64,000 nt of DNA from Deltaproteobacteria bacterium (GCA_019310485.1 JAFDEF010000009.1:19513-83512), one strand, 5' to 3'. Counted from the first letter of the stretch, positions 9,520 to 18,778 are shown. Program-made: numbers and translations. Notes: generated by a model from the letters alone, not told the origin.

Positions 9520-9548
9520 AAGTTAACACGCGTAGAGCAAAGAGTCAA
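9520..9548 (-). promoter_or_regulatory. Possible promoter of the serine tRNA pair
   Basis: On the minus strand TTGACT (9543-9548), a 17-base spacer and TAACTT (9520-9525) lie about 200 bases upstream of tRNA-Ser(TGA). The -35 is good and the -10 moderate. The leader would be long for a tRNA operon, so the assignment is tentative. Confidence 0.35.
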
Positions 9549-9589
9549 AAGCTTTTGCCCCCCTGTTTTTTCCGCCAATCTGTGGCGGT

Positions 9590-10282
9590 TCAAGCTCCGG
9601 GTCTCTCTGATCCTTTCTCCCACAAATAGGGAGTTATTCTCTCTCTCATCAGCCTGATCGTTTCACGATAGTCGTTACTGTAGAAAATTGCAGAGCCAGC
9701 CACGAATACATTCGCACCGGCAGATGAAACAATCGCGATTGTCTCGGGATTAATTCCGCCGTCAACTTCAATATCAACTTCCAGGCCCCTTTCATCGACC
9801 ATTTTCCTTAAGGCTTTTATCTTGGGCACCACCTGGGGGATGAATTCTTGGGCTTCGAACCCAGGGTTCACGGTCATCACAAGAACCATATTCAAATCTT
9901 CGAGCACATATTGAATCATCTCAAGAGGTGTAGCAGGGTTTAGTGATACACCGGGCTTGACTCCCGCCTTCATTATGTACTGCAATGACCTGTGCAGGTG
10001 ATTGACCGCCTCAACGTGGATGGTGATCATGTCAGCACCCGCATCGACAAAACTGGTTATAAACTCATCTGGGGCGGAGATCATCAAGTGCACGTCGAGC
10101 GGGAGTTTAGTTACCTTCCGAACCGCCTTCACCACCAAAGGCCCTGCCGTAATGTTGGGAACAAAGTGCCCATCCATTATGTCCACGTGAATAAGATCTG
10201 CTCCGGCCTCTTCAACTGCTTTTACCTCTTCTCCAAGCCTGGTAAAATCTGCAGAAAGTATTGAGGGTGCAATTTTCCCCAT
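9590..10282 (-). CDS. rpe: Ribulose-phosphate 3-epimerase
   Basis: TIM-barrel enzyme that interconverts ribulose 5-phosphate and xylulose 5-phosphate in the pentose phosphate pathway. Conserved motifs are APSILSADF at the N-terminus, HVDIMDGHFVPN (metal and catalytic residues), DVHLMI, TVNPGFEAQEF and EVDGGINPE. The 230 residues are slightly longer than usual because of a short C-terminal tail. ATG 10282 is chosen because AAGGAGG lies 6 bases upstream; the frame could open at a TTG at 10300, but that would place the start over the ribosome site. It follows rsmB on the same strand. Confidence 0.95.
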   Translation of the reverse strand: MGKIAPSILSADFTRLGEEVKAVEEAGADLIHVDIMDGHFVPNITAGPLVVKAVRKVTKLPLDVHLMISAPDEFITSFVDAGADMITIHVEAVNHLHRSLQYIMKAGVKPGVSLNPATPLEMIQYVLEDLNMVLVMTVNPGFEAQEFIPQVVPKIKALRKMVDERGLEVDIEVDGGINPETIAIVSSAGANVFVAGSAIFYSNDYRETIRLMRERITPYLWEKGSERPGA

Positions 10283-10428
10283 CTTTTCCTCCTTGCTCAA
10301 AACCCACGTTATTTACCGCCGCGCCAGACGCTATCCAAGCATATCACAAATGCCCTTCCGCTCCGACCCCCTGACACCGAAGCCATTTCCTCTCTCCGAC
10401 AGCCTCCGGGACATTGATGAGCAGCCAC

Positions 10429-11787
10429 CTATCTTCTTACAAAAAGAGCACCAAAAAATCCATCCATTTGATGAACATGAGGGAAAGTCCTAAAAAAGCC
10501 ATTTGCATCAATCAACACTTTGGCCCATTCAGGTGCATTTTCGCGCAAATCCTCCAAATACGCTCCATTTTGGCTTGCTAGAAAGTGCTCTACCACGCCT
10601 TCGTTTTCCTCTCTGGAAATAGTGCAGGTTATGTAGAGCATTCTCCTCCCTTGTCTCAACACAGAAAAAGCCGCGTGAAGCATCTTTTTTTGAATTTCGG
10701 CAAGACGGGGAATATCCTCTTCTTTCTTTTTCCACTTGGCATCCGGATGCCTTGAAATTACCCCGAGTCCCGAGCACGGTGCATCCACCATGATCAAATC
10801 AAATTTTGGGGCGAATAGGAATGAAAGAGACCTGCTAGCATCTGCAACAACCTGGTTGATACTTTGGATCCCAAGACGTGCCGCGCTTGAAGCCAGGGCA
10901 AGGAGTTTCCTGTGATTCAAGTCAAGGGCAATCACGAGGCCTATATCCCCCATCAGCTCAGCCAGATGGGTGGTTTTTCCCCCATAACCGGCGCATACAT
11001 CTAGAACCCGATCTCCAGGGTGTGGACTGAGCAGAAACGAGCAGATCTGAGCTGCCTGGTCCTGGACCTGAAAAAACCCTTTACTGAATGATTGAAGCAG
11101 ATCCACTCTGCCCCTCAAATCTTCCAAGAACAGACCCGCTGGACAATGCGCAGTGGGCTGTGCTCTCACCCCTTCCTCTTCAAGATGCCTGATGAGGCTT
11201 TCTCGGCTCAGCCTCAGACGATTTGCCCTGATTGTGGTTACAGGAACCCTGTTTCCGGCTGCCAGGAGACGCTCGGTAAAATCAACTCCCAACTCCCTGA
11301 GCCATTTATTCACTATCCACTCGGGGTAAGAATAGTAAACCGAGAGAAAGAGTACAGGATCTTTTGCTCTGTCAGGAAAGAATATTTGATCGTTGCGCCT
11401 GCATACATTTCGCAAAACTGCATTGACATAAGAGACGACATGCCTGCCATTTCGTTTCTTGACCTGCATTACCGCCTCGTTTACCGCAGCAGAATCAGGG
11501 ATCCTATCCAGAAATAGTATTTGATAGAGGGCTAATCGCAGGATATTTAAAACGCGAGGGCTGACTTTCTTGAGAGAGAAATCGCTAAACTGCTCTATAA
11601 TCCAGTCAAGCCTTAGGCGCCACCTGAGTACACCCTGAACAAGGTTGGTTGTAAAAGCCTTATCCCTTTCATCGAGATAAGGACTTGACTCAAAAAAAGC
11701 GTTCAGCGCATCCGCAGAGTATACTGCTCTACTGTGCTGTTCTGTCAGTATCCTTAGGGCTAAGTCCCTTGGTGTCTCCGGCTTCAT
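10429..11787 (-). CDS. rsmB: 16S rRNA (cytosine-967-C5)-methyltransferase RsmB
   Basis: A 452-residue RNA methyltransferase. The N-terminal domain (about residues 1-130) is the NusB-like RNA-binding fold (RDLALRILTE, RDKAFTTNLVQGVLRW). The C-terminal Rossmann domain has the AdoMet motif VLDVCAGYGGKTTHLAE (261-277), PCSGLG with Cys338, and TCTISREENE with catalytic Cys388. It methylates C967 of 16S rRNA. Its start codon lies inside the 3' end of the upstream DUF116 gene, an overlap of 59 bases, which suggests translational coupling in a leftward def-fmt-DUF116-rsmB-rpe unit. Confidence 0.94.
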   Translation of the reverse strand: MKPETPRDLALRILTEQHSRAVYSADALNAFFESSPYLDERDKAFTTNLVQGVLRWRLRLDWIIEQFSDFSLKKVSPRVLNILRLALYQILFLDRIPDSAAVNEAVMQVKKRNGRHVVSYVNAVLRNVCRRNDQIFFPDRAKDPVLFLSVYYSYPEWIVNKWLRELGVDFTERLLAAGNRVPVTTIRANRLRLSRESLIRHLEEEGVRAQPTAHCPAGLFLEDLRGRVDLLQSFSKGFFQVQDQAAQICSFLLSPHPGDRVLDVCAGYGGKTTHLAELMGDIGLVIALDLNHRKLLALASSAARLGIQSINQVVADASRSLSFLFAPKFDLIMVDAPCSGLGVISRHPDAKWKKKEEDIPRLAEIQKKMLHAAFSVLRQGRRMLYITCTISREENEGVVEHFLASQNGAYLEDLRENAPEWAKVLIDANGFFRTFPHVHQMDGFFGALFVRR

Positions 11788-12595
11788 GTGCTAAAAAGGT
11801 AGCAATCCCTTCTTCAACAAGTTCCAGGTCAACATCCGTATCATAGCAAGGGCCATTGGGCCTCCTGTTCAGGATACCATAGACGGGAATCGGGTAAGTA
11901 TCTTGTATTCCACTAGTCAGGTCTCTCTCGCATGCCACTCCAATGATCATTTCCGGTTTCTTGTCCACGACGATTTTTCTGGCCAACGTTCCCCCTGTTG
12001 CGACAGCAATGGAAATATCGTATTTTCGAGACAGTTCGACCAGATTCTTTATTTTGCATTTTCCACAACCCTTGCAATTTTCAACATTACCTGTTATCCG
12101 CACAGGACAATCGTGGAACTGAAGACATTGCGGGAGCAAGATCAGTAACTTGCTTGGGGGCACACGCCTTGCCTCAGCAGCGACCAGCTGGTTGTTAACC
12201 ATTATAAATGCCCTCCTGACCCTATCCTTGTCTATGCCAACGCAGCGTCCGGCAAGCACCAAAAGAGGGAAGAGGAACCGTATCACGACACCGCGGATTT
12301 TTCTGTTAAAAAACAAATTCTTGCCGCGGATAATGGTAAATACGAGAGTCAGTCCACCTCCTATAAGAAACATCACGATGAGGCCAAAGAGCACAGCCAT
12401 AATCAGGGGGAGATGGCGATTGATATTGGAAAAGCCTATGTAGGGCACCAGCCAGAGCACTACTGCTGCCACGACAAGGCCGAGACAGGTCAGAAGCAGC
12501 AACAGTATGAATGTCCATTTTTCAGGCTTCTGGTTTTGGGTCTGGGATCCAAGCTCTTTCGTAATTCTTGAAAGGGATCTACCCTTTTCCGCCAT
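11729..12595 (-). CDS. DUF116 membrane protein with cysteine cluster
   Basis: A 288-residue protein of the DUF116 family. About residues 30-115 hold two or three hydrophobic membrane segments (ILLLLLTCLGLVVAAVVLWL and a second around IMAVLFGLIVMFLIGGG). The C-terminal soluble part has a ferredoxin-like cysteine pattern, CPVRITGNVENCKGCGKCKI, followed by VACERDLTSG and GPCYDT. The function is unknown. The family commonly sits next to fmt, def and rsmB in anaerobes, as it does here: it begins 3 bases after fmt ends and overlaps rsmB by 59 bases. A role linked to translation initiation or to a redox-sensing cluster would be inference only. Confidence 0.85.
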   Translation of the reverse strand: MAEKGRSLSRITKELGSQTQNQKPEKWTFILLLLLTCLGLVVAAVVLWLVPYIGFSNINRHLPLIMAVLFGLIVMFLIGGGLTLVFTIIRGKNLFFNRKIRGVVIRFLFPLLVLAGRCVGIDKDRVRRAFIMVNNQLVAAEARRVPPSKLLILLPQCLQFHDCPVRITGNVENCKGCGKCKIKNLVELSRKYDISIAVATGGTLARKIVVDKKPEMIIGVACERDLTSGIQDTYPIPVYGILNRRPNGPCYDTDVDLELVEEGIATFLAHEAGDTKGLSPKDTDRTAQ

Positions 12596-12597
12596 AT

Positions 12598-13575
12598 CTA
12601 TTTCCCCAAAATGCTCCCCTCAGGCATAAGAAATCCTCTCAGGAAATCGTCAACCGGAAGCTTTTTTCGCCCTGGGTATTGCATCTCTCTTATAGCAATC
12701 AGTCCCCTTCCTGTCTCAACAAGCAGTTCTTTGTCTATGTGCGCCAATATTTTCCCCGCAACAACGTCAACACGTCCAGCATCAACCACTCTTGATGCAA
12801 ATAGCTTTATTCTCTGGCCCTGAAACAGGGTGTAAGCACCGGGCTTGGGATCAAACGCCCTGATGCGCGCTGATACCTGTTCTGCCGACTCTCTCCAATC
12901 CACTTCATAAAGGCTGGGCTCAATCTTTGGAGCATAACTCGCATTAGAGTGATCCTGGGGTATCTCCACAATAGCGTCTTCAACCATTTTCTCCAGGAAT
13001 TCCACTATTAATTTTCCAGCTCGTTGCGCCAGCCTATCATGCAAATGCCCTGCTGTTTCATTGTCTAAAATGGGAACTTTCGCCTGAAAAAGGATAGGGC
13101 CCGTATCCAGTCCCTCGTCCATTCGCATTATAGTAAGGCCTGTTACCGGTTCTCTGTTCAGTATAGCCCACTGGATTGGAGCGGCCCCTCGGAGCTTTGG
13201 TAGAAGAGATGCATGAACATTAACTATACCCCATCTTGGAATCTCCAGCAGGTTTTTCTTCAGAATCTGGCCAAAGGCGACAACTATAATCAGGTCGGGC
13301 TTTTTGCCTCTTATAAAAGCGCAAAACCTTTCGTCTGAAGCTTCTTCAGGCTCAAGAGTCTCTAGCCCATGGTCGCGGGCAACTTGCTTTACAGGTGAAG
13401 AAATTATCTTCCTGCCCCTTCCCCTAGGCCTGTCCGGCTGGGATACAACGGCAACAACATTGTGTCCAGCCCCAATAAGAGCCCTCAGAGAAGGAACGGC
13501 GAATTCCGGTGTCCCCATAAATACGAGCCTGGGCCGGAGAGGAAACTTCTCTTTTGGGAGCCTGCCAGTCATCAA
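12598..13575 (-). CDS. fmt: Methionyl-tRNA formyltransferase
   Basis: Transfers a formyl group from 10-formyltetrahydrofolate to initiator Met-tRNA. The protein has 325 residues. The catalytic set is visible: N119 and H121 in NVHASLLPKLRG, and D157 in GLDTG. The N-terminal FMGTPEFAVPSL and QPDRPRGRG are family hallmarks, and the C-terminal OB-like domain (about 210-320) includes RIRAFDPKPGAYT. It overlaps def by 4 bases, so the two are probably translationally coupled. def removes the formyl group that Fmt adds. Confidence 0.96.
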   Translation of the reverse strand: MMTGRLPKEKFPLRPRLVFMGTPEFAVPSLRALIGAGHNVVAVVSQPDRPRGRGRKIISSPVKQVARDHGLETLEPEEASDERFCAFIRGKKPDLIIVVAFGQILKKNLLEIPRWGIVNVHASLLPKLRGAAPIQWAILNREPVTGLTIMRMDEGLDTGPILFQAKVPILDNETAGHLHDRLAQRAGKLIVEFLEKMVEDAIVEIPQDHSNASYAPKIEPSLYEVDWRESAEQVSARIRAFDPKPGAYTLFQGQRIKLFASRVVDAGRVDVVAGKILAHIDKELLVETGRGLIAIREMQYPGRKKLPVDDFLRGFLMPEGSILGK

Positions 13576-14096
13576 GTATTAGACACCTTGCTTTTCTTCA
13601 TCATCTTCTTGAGCTTCTTCTTATAAAGAGCCCTCTTGAGGCTGCTGACATAATCAATAAAGAGTTTCCCCTTAAGGTGATCAATCTCATGCTGGAGACA
13701 TATTGCAAGCAGTCCTTCTGCTTCAATATCCACCGGCCTCCCATGTCTGTCAAATCCCCGCACTTTCACCATTGCTGATCTTGCGACTTCAGCAGAAAAA
13801 TCAATAACGCTGAGGCAGGCCTCGTCAAATACAATCCTCCCCTCGCTGGATACTATCTCAGGATTGATCAGAACAGAGAGATTTCGACCCTTATCTTTGG
13901 GGGTGAGATCATATACCACAATACTTTTGGCCACCCCCACCTGATTTGCTGCAAGGCCTATGCCAGGGGCCGCATACATGGTTTCCGCCATTTGGTCTAT
14001 CAATTTCTGGGTCTCCTCATCTATGTCCACTACCTCTTCTGTGGATGTGCGCAGCACAGGATCGGGGTATGTATATATCTTTAGAGTCTCGGACAT
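13572..14096 (-). CDS. def: Peptide deformylase
   Basis: Metalloenzyme that removes the N-formyl group from nascent proteins. Motif 1 is GIGLAANQVG (45-54), motif 2 is EACLSV with metal ligand Cys94, and motif 3 is QHEIDHL with ligands H136 and H140 and catalytic E137. Motif 2 is EGCLS in most homologues, so Ala at the second position is a mild deviation. The 174 residues fit the family. The frame stays open up to 14300, but homology begins at MSETLKIYTYPDPVL, so ATG 14096 is used. It is the first gene of the def-fmt-DUF116-rsmB run. Confidence 0.94.
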   Translation of the reverse strand: MSETLKIYTYPDPVLRTSTEEVVDIDEETQKLIDQMAETMYAAPGIGLAANQVGVAKSIVVYDLTPKDKGRNLSVLINPEIVSSEGRIVFDEACLSVIDFSAEVARSAMVKVRGFDRHGRPVDIEAEGLLAICLQHEIDHLKGKLFIDYVSSLKRALYKKKLKKMMKKSKVSNT

Positions 14097-14352
14097 GCTT
14101 ACTTCAAAGTTCCCCCTTTCTGTCTTGCTAGTGAGTGACTCCCAGGTGATGCTTGTGCAAAAAGACTCACTGCTTGGAACCAGAGAAATTCTACATCCTC
14201 TGCTATAAGAAATCAAGGCAACCCCCAAACCCTTCTGCGCTTGCTTTCCTTTGCCGAAATTTTCTGCTGGAGATATTTTATAAAAGGAGTGGGTTTCCAC
14301 TAATCAGCGACCACCGCGAGGATCGCTGGATTAATAACGATTTAGTTTTCTC

Positions 14353-14383
14353 TTGACAATTCGAGCAGATTCAATGTTATATG
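14353..14383 (+). promoter_or_regulatory. Probable promoter of the biotin carrier gene
   Basis: A perfect TTGACA (14353-14358) is followed by an A+T-rich TATATGATAA tract at 14378, giving a spacer of about 19 bases. It lies about 55-80 bases upstream of the biotin carrier start. The -35 is convincing; the exact -10 is uncertain. Confidence 0.45.
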
Positions 14384-14436
14384 ATAAGTTCGAAAATTTG
14401 TAGCACAGAAGAAAGCGAGTGAAGGAGGAATTTGCT

Positions 14437-14649
14437 GTGAGTGAAGTTACTGCTCCGATGGGAGGAAAGATAATTGAAGTGAAAGTCCAGGTTGGAGATA
14501 CAGTTCATGAAAACGATGAGGTTATAATCCTTGAAGCAATGAAAATGGAATTGCCCATTGTGGCAACAGCCTCAGGGACCGTAAAAGAGATAAAATGCAA
14601 AAAAGGTGATGCAGTAGAAGCAGAGGCGGTTTTGCTTGTCCTGGAGTAA
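14437..14649 (+). CDS. Biotin carboxyl carrier protein (biotinyl domain)
   Basis: A 70-residue stand-alone biotinyl domain. The biotinylation motif EAMKMEL is at about residue 35 and the fold-forming APMGGKIIEV and GDAVEAEAVLLVLE flank it. Such small carriers shuttle carboxyl groups in sodium-pumping decarboxylases and acyl-CoA carboxylases. The start is GTG 14437, placed 8 bases after AAGGAGG (14422-14428); an upstream GTG (14419) would overlap that site. The convergent neighbours are an OadG-like protein and the OadB-type pump subunit, so it is probably the carrier of a methylmalonyl-CoA (or similar) decarboxylase. The carboxyltransferase alpha subunit is not in the window. Confidence 0.9.
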   Translation: MSEVTAPMGGKIIEVKVQVGDTVHENDEVIILEAMKMELPIVATASGTVKEIKCKKGDAVEAEAVLLVLE

Positions 14650-14675
14650 AACGAAGGCTCTTTTGGATCCTGGCT

Positions 14676-15149
14676 TTATTTCTTGGCAGGAATCGCCTTT
14701 TTGGTCGTTCTAAAGAGAATAGCTCCATAAATCGACATGCCTGCGAACAGGCAAAGCAATACGACGAATACCCCGATAAACCTGAGAATAAGAGTACCCA
14801 TTATCCAGGTCCAGTTATCCTTAACGATGACAATACTGGTCATGCCCTGGTGCTGTTTCTTTGAGATAGTCACAGAGTGCCAGGGGTTATTACTGTCATC
14901 TTCAATATAGGTTGATTCGGGCCAGTCACGAATCCTGATATCTTTAAGATTTTTGAATGCTTTCTTGTAAAACTCGGCGACCTTATCATGCTGAAGAGGG
15001 CTTAGCATCTCAATCCTCTTCTTCGTTTTGAGCACTGTTTTGGCTCCCGGGATCAAGGGCACGCCCAAAAAATCTTCAGCTATTGCAAATCCGGGAATCA
15101 TCGCAATAAATAACCAAAAGGTACCCATCAAAAAAGCTTTCTTTTTCAT
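14676..15149 (-). CDS. Secreted/membrane protein with C-terminal OadG-like segment
   Basis: A 157-residue protein with a cleavable-looking signal peptide (MKKKAFLMGTFWLFIAM, then AIAED), a periplasmic region of about 95 residues, and one C-terminal membrane helix (about 118-143, TLILRFIGVFVVLLCLFAGM) followed by a short basic tail. The helix resembles that of gamma subunits (OadG) of sodium-pumping decarboxylases, and the gene directly follows the beta subunit gene on the same strand. The periplasmic domain is not one I recognise. ATG 15149 is preferred to 15167 because GAGAGG lies just before it. A gamma-like anchoring role is inference. Confidence 0.6.
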   Translation of the reverse strand: MKKKAFLMGTFWLFIAMIPGFAIAEDFLGVPLIPGAKTVLKTKKRIEMLSPLQHDKVAEFYKKAFKNLKDIRIRDWPESTYIEDDSNNPWHSVTISKKQHQGMTSIVIVKDNWTWIMGTLILRFIGVFVVLLCLFAGMSIYGAILFRTTKKAIPAKK

Positions 15150-15194
15150 TTCAATCCTCTCAATCATACCCCTTTCTCACAAGTACTGACTAAT

Positions 15195-16340
15195 CTAATC
15201 AAACATAGCAATGAACATGCCGGCTGCTGCAGCTGAACCAATCACTCCGGCCAGGTTGGGGCCCATAGCATGCATTAAAAGATGATTTGTCTTATCGTAC
15301 TTTTGTCCTTGCACTTGAGAGACCCTTGCAGCCATTGGCACTGCTGACACACCCGCAGAACCGATCAGGGGATTTATTTTTTCTTTGAGAAACAGATTCA
15401 TTATCTTTACCGTCAGAATTCCCCCTGCTGTGCAAACTCCAAAATCTACAAGACCGAGCCCGAAAATAAAAAGCGGTTTCCAGCTCAGGAACTTGCTGGC
15501 ATGCATGGTGGCACCAACCGAGATCCCGAGAAAAATAGTCACTATATTCATCAAAGAGCCCTGGGCCGTGTCAGTCAGTCTTCCCACCACGCCGCTCTCT
15601 TTCATCAGATTACCCAGCATAAACATTCCCATCAGTGGGGTAACCGAGGGTACCAGCAGAGCGATGATCCCGGCTGTCACCAGAGGGAAGAGAAGCTTTT
15701 CGGTTCGTGAAACGGGGCGCAGTTGCCGCATCCGGATTTTTCTTTCTTTATCCGTGGTCAGAAGCCGCATGATACCCGGCTGAATAAGAGGAACCATCGC
15801 CATGTACGAATAAGCTGCCAGGGCGTTTGGCCCAAGGAGTTGGGGGGCCAGGTGCTGAGTGAGATAAATCGTGGTTGGTCCATCAGCACCTCCGATTATG
15901 CCCACGGAGGCCGCCTCTTTGAGCGTAAACCCGGCAAGCACGGTTCCCGTGAAAGTCACAAAAACACCCAGTTGCGCGCCTGCCCCAATCAACAATGTCT
16001 TTGGGTTAGCGATAAGAGGGCCAAAGTCCGTCATCGCACCCAGGCCCAGGAAAATTATGCATGGGATTACCTCCCACTCCAAGCCGTAGTGGTAAAATAT
16101 GCGCAACAACTCGGCGTGACCTTCGTGGGAGAAACCCATCAAGGGGACAAGCGGAAAATTTACAATAAAAATACCGAATCCAATGGGCAGAAGAAGAAGG
16201 GGTTCATATTTCTTGGCTATGGCAAGGTACATGAACAAAGACCCGATTCCCCACATCACGATAAGCTTCCAGTCAAAATTGGCAACTCCGGTCGTGTACA
16301 AAATGCCGTTGAGCATATCCAGAATTTCATTTGCTGTCAT
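15195..16340 (-). CDS. Sodium-translocating decarboxylase beta subunit (OadB/MmdB family)
   Basis: A 381-residue polytopic membrane protein. It has about nine hydrophobic segments and the family motifs GLGAMTDFGPLIANP, GIIGGADGPTTIYL (containing the sodium-binding Asp) and MGPNLAGVIGSA near the C-terminus. The beta subunit couples decarboxylation of carboxybiotin to export of Na+. The neighbouring methylmalonyl-CoA mutase genes and the biotin carrier suggest methylmalonyl-CoA as substrate, but oxaloacetate or glutaconyl-CoA decarboxylases use the same subunit. It is transcribed divergently from the mutase. Confidence 0.92.
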   Translation of the reverse strand: MTANEILDMLNGILYTTGVANFDWKLIVMWGIGSLFMYLAIAKKYEPLLLLPIGFGIFIVNFPLVPLMGFSHEGHAELLRIFYHYGLEWEVIPCIIFLGLGAMTDFGPLIANPKTLLIGAGAQLGVFVTFTGTVLAGFTLKEAASVGIIGGADGPTTIYLTQHLAPQLLGPNALAAYSYMAMVPLIQPGIMRLLTTDKERKIRMRQLRPVSRTEKLLFPLVTAGIIALLVPSVTPLMGMFMLGNLMKESGVVGRLTDTAQGSLMNIVTIFLGISVGATMHASKFLSWKPLFIFGLGLVDFGVCTAGGILTVKIMNLFLKEKINPLIGSAGVSAVPMAARVSQVQGQKYDKTNHLLMHAMGPNLAGVIGSAAAAGMFIAMFD

Positions 16341-16452
16341 GACAATTTACTCCCTTTGCCGGCTCGTACTCCCAAACAAACTCTAACTTCCCAGTATCTC
16401 GCGTCTTTATAGCTGTTAGCTGTGTCGAGGCTGTAATATAGCTACACCTTTT

Positions 16453-16458
16453 TGTCAA
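16453..16458 (-). promoter_or_regulatory. -35-like element upstream of the sodium pump gene
   Basis: A perfect TTGACA on the minus strand, about 115 bases upstream of the beta-subunit start. The best -10 is a weak TACAGC at 17-base spacing. It is reported as a partial promoter only. Confidence 0.3.
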
Positions 16459-16524
16459 GACTAAATTCATTAAGAAAAGACGGGTATTCCGGCTTTGGCT
16501 TCAACGCAGCAAGGCAAAATTTGT

Positions 16525-16554
16525 TTGACATCCCTCTCCGACATGAAATATCTT
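16525..16554 (+). promoter_or_regulatory. Probable promoter of the methylmalonyl-CoA mutase genes
   Basis: TTGACA (16525-16530), an 18-base spacer and TATCTT (16549-16554) lie 40 bases upstream of the mutase ATG. The ribosome site GGAGG sits between them. It is divergent from the sodium-pump gene. Confidence 0.55.
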
Positions 16555-16594
16555 TCCGGTTGTCTGCAGACCCTAGGTTCATGGAGGAATAAGT

Positions 16595-18277
16595 ATGCCC
16601 GAGAAAAATGACCTTGAAAAACTGCGCAAGGCATTTGATGAGTGGTCAAAGAGCGTTGAGAAAAAACTTGCTAAAAGGCCGGAGAGGAAGCCTACATTCA
16701 TAAACACATCCGGCATCCCCATTGAGAGGGTTTATAGCCCTTTGAATGTGGAGTGGCTGGACTATCTCTCAGACCTTGGCTTTCCGGGAGACTATCCGTT
16801 CACAAGAGGCGTTCAACCCACTATGTATCGCGGAAGGCTCTGGACCATGAGACAGTACGCGGGATTTGCATCAGCAGAGGAATCCAACAGGCGTTACAAA
16901 TTCCTCCTGGATCAAGGCCAGACTGGCTTATCAGTGGCTTTCGATCTCCCCACACAGATAGGCTATGATTCCGATCACGAAATGGCACTTGGCGAAGTAG
17001 GGAAAGTGGGAGTGGCTATAGATTCTCTTGAAGACATGGAGGCTTTATTCAGGGACATTCCCCTAGACAAGGTCAGCACATCTATGACGATAAACGCGCC
17101 AGCAGCTATCTTACTTGCCATGTACATAGCCGTTGCCGAACAGCAGGGAGTACCGCAAGAAAAACTGAGGGGAACTATTCAAAATGACATCCTGAAAGAA
17201 TACTCTTCCAGGGGCACCTATATATTCCCTCCAAAGCCTTCCATGCGAATTGTAACCGACATAATAGCGTATTGTTCGGAAAAAGTTCCCAACTGGAATA
17301 CGATCAGCATTAGCGGCTACCATATTCGTGAAGCCGGATCCACTGCTGTTCAGGAAGTTGCCTTCACCCTGGCCAATGGGATTGCTTATGTCCGGGCTGC
17401 CCTGGATGCAGGCCTACACGTGGATGCCTTTGCTCCAAGGCTCTCCTTCTTTTTTAATGCCCATCTTGACTTTTTCGAAGAGATAGCAAAGTTCAGGGCA
17501 GCCAGGCGGCTTTGGGCAAGAATAATGAAGCAAAGATTTGGAGCTAAAGATCCCAGGTCAATGATGATCCGCTTTCACACACAGACCGCCGGATGCACTC
17601 TGACCGCCCAACAACCTCAAAACAATATCGTAAGAGTTGCTTTTGAAGCACTTGCGGCAGTGCTTGGGGGAACCCAGTCGTTGCACACAAACTCCATGGA
17701 TGAAGCCCTGTGTTTACCTTCTGAGCAAGCTGTTCAGGTTGCTCTTCGAACCCAGCAGATTGTTGGTCACGAAATTGGTGTGACCGAAACAGTTGATCCC
17801 ATGGGAGGTTCTTACTACGTCGAGGAGCTCACAAGGCAGATTTGTGAAAGGGCGGAAGACTACATTAAAAGGATCGATGAGATGGGTGGAGCACCTGCGG
17901 CCATTGAAAAGGGCTTTATTCAAAAAGAGATTCAGGACAGCGCCTATGCCTATCAGCGCGAAATCGAAAAGAAAGAAAGGATCGTGGTCGGTGTCAACAG
18001 CTATCAGGTAGAAGAGGAAAAACCAACCAACCTCTTAAGGGTAGATCCGGCTGTGCGAGTTTCTCAAGTTGAAAAACTAAAGAAATTAAAAGCTGAAAGA
18101 GACAACAGTAAAGTCAAAGAAACCCTGGAAAGCCTCAGGCAGGCTGCCGAGGGAAAAGACAACCTTATGTTCCCAATTATAGATGCGGTAAAGGCCTATG
18201 CAACACTTGGAGAAATATGCGATACCCTCAGGGCCGTCTTTGGGGAGTACAAGGGTGTCGCCGCCTTTGGCTCCTAA
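16595..18277 (+). CDS. Methylmalonyl-CoA mutase, large (catalytic) subunit
   Basis: A 560-residue TIM-barrel subunit that, with a separate cobalamin subunit, rearranges (R)-methylmalonyl-CoA to succinyl-CoA. Visible signatures are [16 protein letters not shown] (substrate tyrosine/arginine region), [55 protein letters not shown], and [12 protein letters not shown]. The length of about 560 with no B12 domain is typical of the split archaeal/deltaproteobacterial form. Closely related mutases act on isobutyryl-, ethylmalonyl- or hydroxyisobutyryl-CoA; the Tyr in TMYRG favours methylmalonyl-CoA, but this is not proof. The B12 subunit follows 99 bases downstream. Confidence 0.92.
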   Translation: MPEKNDLEKLRKAFDEWSKSVEKKLAKRPERKPTFINTSGIPIERVYSPLNVEWLDYLSDLGFPGDYPFTRGVQPTMYRGRLWTMRQYAGFASAEESNRRYKFLLDQGQTGLSVAFDLPTQIGYDSDHEMALGEVGKVGVAIDSLEDMEALFRDIPLDKVSTSMTINAPAAILLAMYIAVAEQQGVPQEKLRGTIQNDILKEYSSRGTYIFPPKPSMRIVTDIIAYCSEKVPNWNTISISGYHIREAGSTAVQEVAFTLANGIAYVRAALDAGLHVDAFAPRLSFFFNAHLDFFEEIAKFRAARRLWARIMKQRFGAKDPRSMMIRFHTQTAGCTLTAQQPQNNIVRVAFEALAAVLGGTQSLHTNSMDEALCLPSEQAVQVALRTQQIVGHEIGVTETVDPMGGSYYVEELTRQICERAEDYIKRIDEMGGAPAAIEKGFIQKEIQDSAYAYQREIEKKERIVVGVNSYQVEEEKPTNLLRVDPAVRVSQVEKLKKLKAERDNSKVKETLESLRQAAEGKDNLMFPIIDAVKAYATLGEICDTLRAVFGEYKGVAAFGS

Positions 18278-18376
18278 AGCAAACGATTTGATAACAGAAA
18301 CGAGCCATTTGAACTCCGGGATTTTGTTTTTTTCGGTATTTAATTTCAAAAACCAATAGTCGAGGGGCAACTTCAG

Positions 18377-18778
18377 ATGGGGAGCAAAAAAAAGATCAGG
18401 GTTCTGGCAACAAAGCCGGGTCTTGATGGGCATGACAGGGGAATTAAGGTGGTGGCAAGTGCCCTGATGGATGCGGGCATGGAAGTTATTTACACGGGAT
18501 TCAGGCAAACGCCCCTTCAGGTGGTGGAAGCGGCAATCCAGGAAGATGTTGATGTGATCGCCATGAGCAGCCTCTCAGGTGCCCACGACTACCTCTTTCC
18601 TAAGGTTATGGAGCTCTTAAAGGAAAGAGGAGCGGACGACATACTCGTCATCGGAGGAGGCATCATTCCGGACGAGGACATTCCTGCCTTGAAGGCATGC
18701 GGTATATCCGAGATATTCGGGCCCGGCACAAACACACAGGACGTAATCAAGTATATAAAAGAAAACGTGAAAAGGTAG
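18377..18778 (+). CDS. Methylmalonyl-CoA mutase, small (cobalamin-binding) subunit
   Basis: A 133-residue B12-binding flavodoxin-like domain. The base-off cobalamin motif DxHxxG is present as GLDGHDRG (D, H, G), followed by the S-x-L motif (MSSLSG) and [11 protein letters not shown]. It completes the split mutase encoded just upstream. ATG 18377 follows a GGGG-rich ribosome site. The mutase pair lies beside biotin-dependent sodium pump parts, consistent with propionate/methylmalonyl-CoA metabolism. Confidence 0.94.
   Translation: MGSKKKIRVLATKPGLDGHDRGIKVVASALMDAGMEVIYTGFRQTPLQVVEAAIQEDVDVIAMSSLSGAHDYLFPKVMELLKERGADDILVIGGGIIPDEDIPALKACGISEIFGPGTNTQDVIKYIKENVKR

Noticed and set aside
9572..9588. 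CCGCC...GGCGG hairpin just after rpe as a terminator
   Set aside because: On the rpe strand the hairpin is followed by an A-run rather than a T-run, so it is not an intrinsic terminator for rpe.
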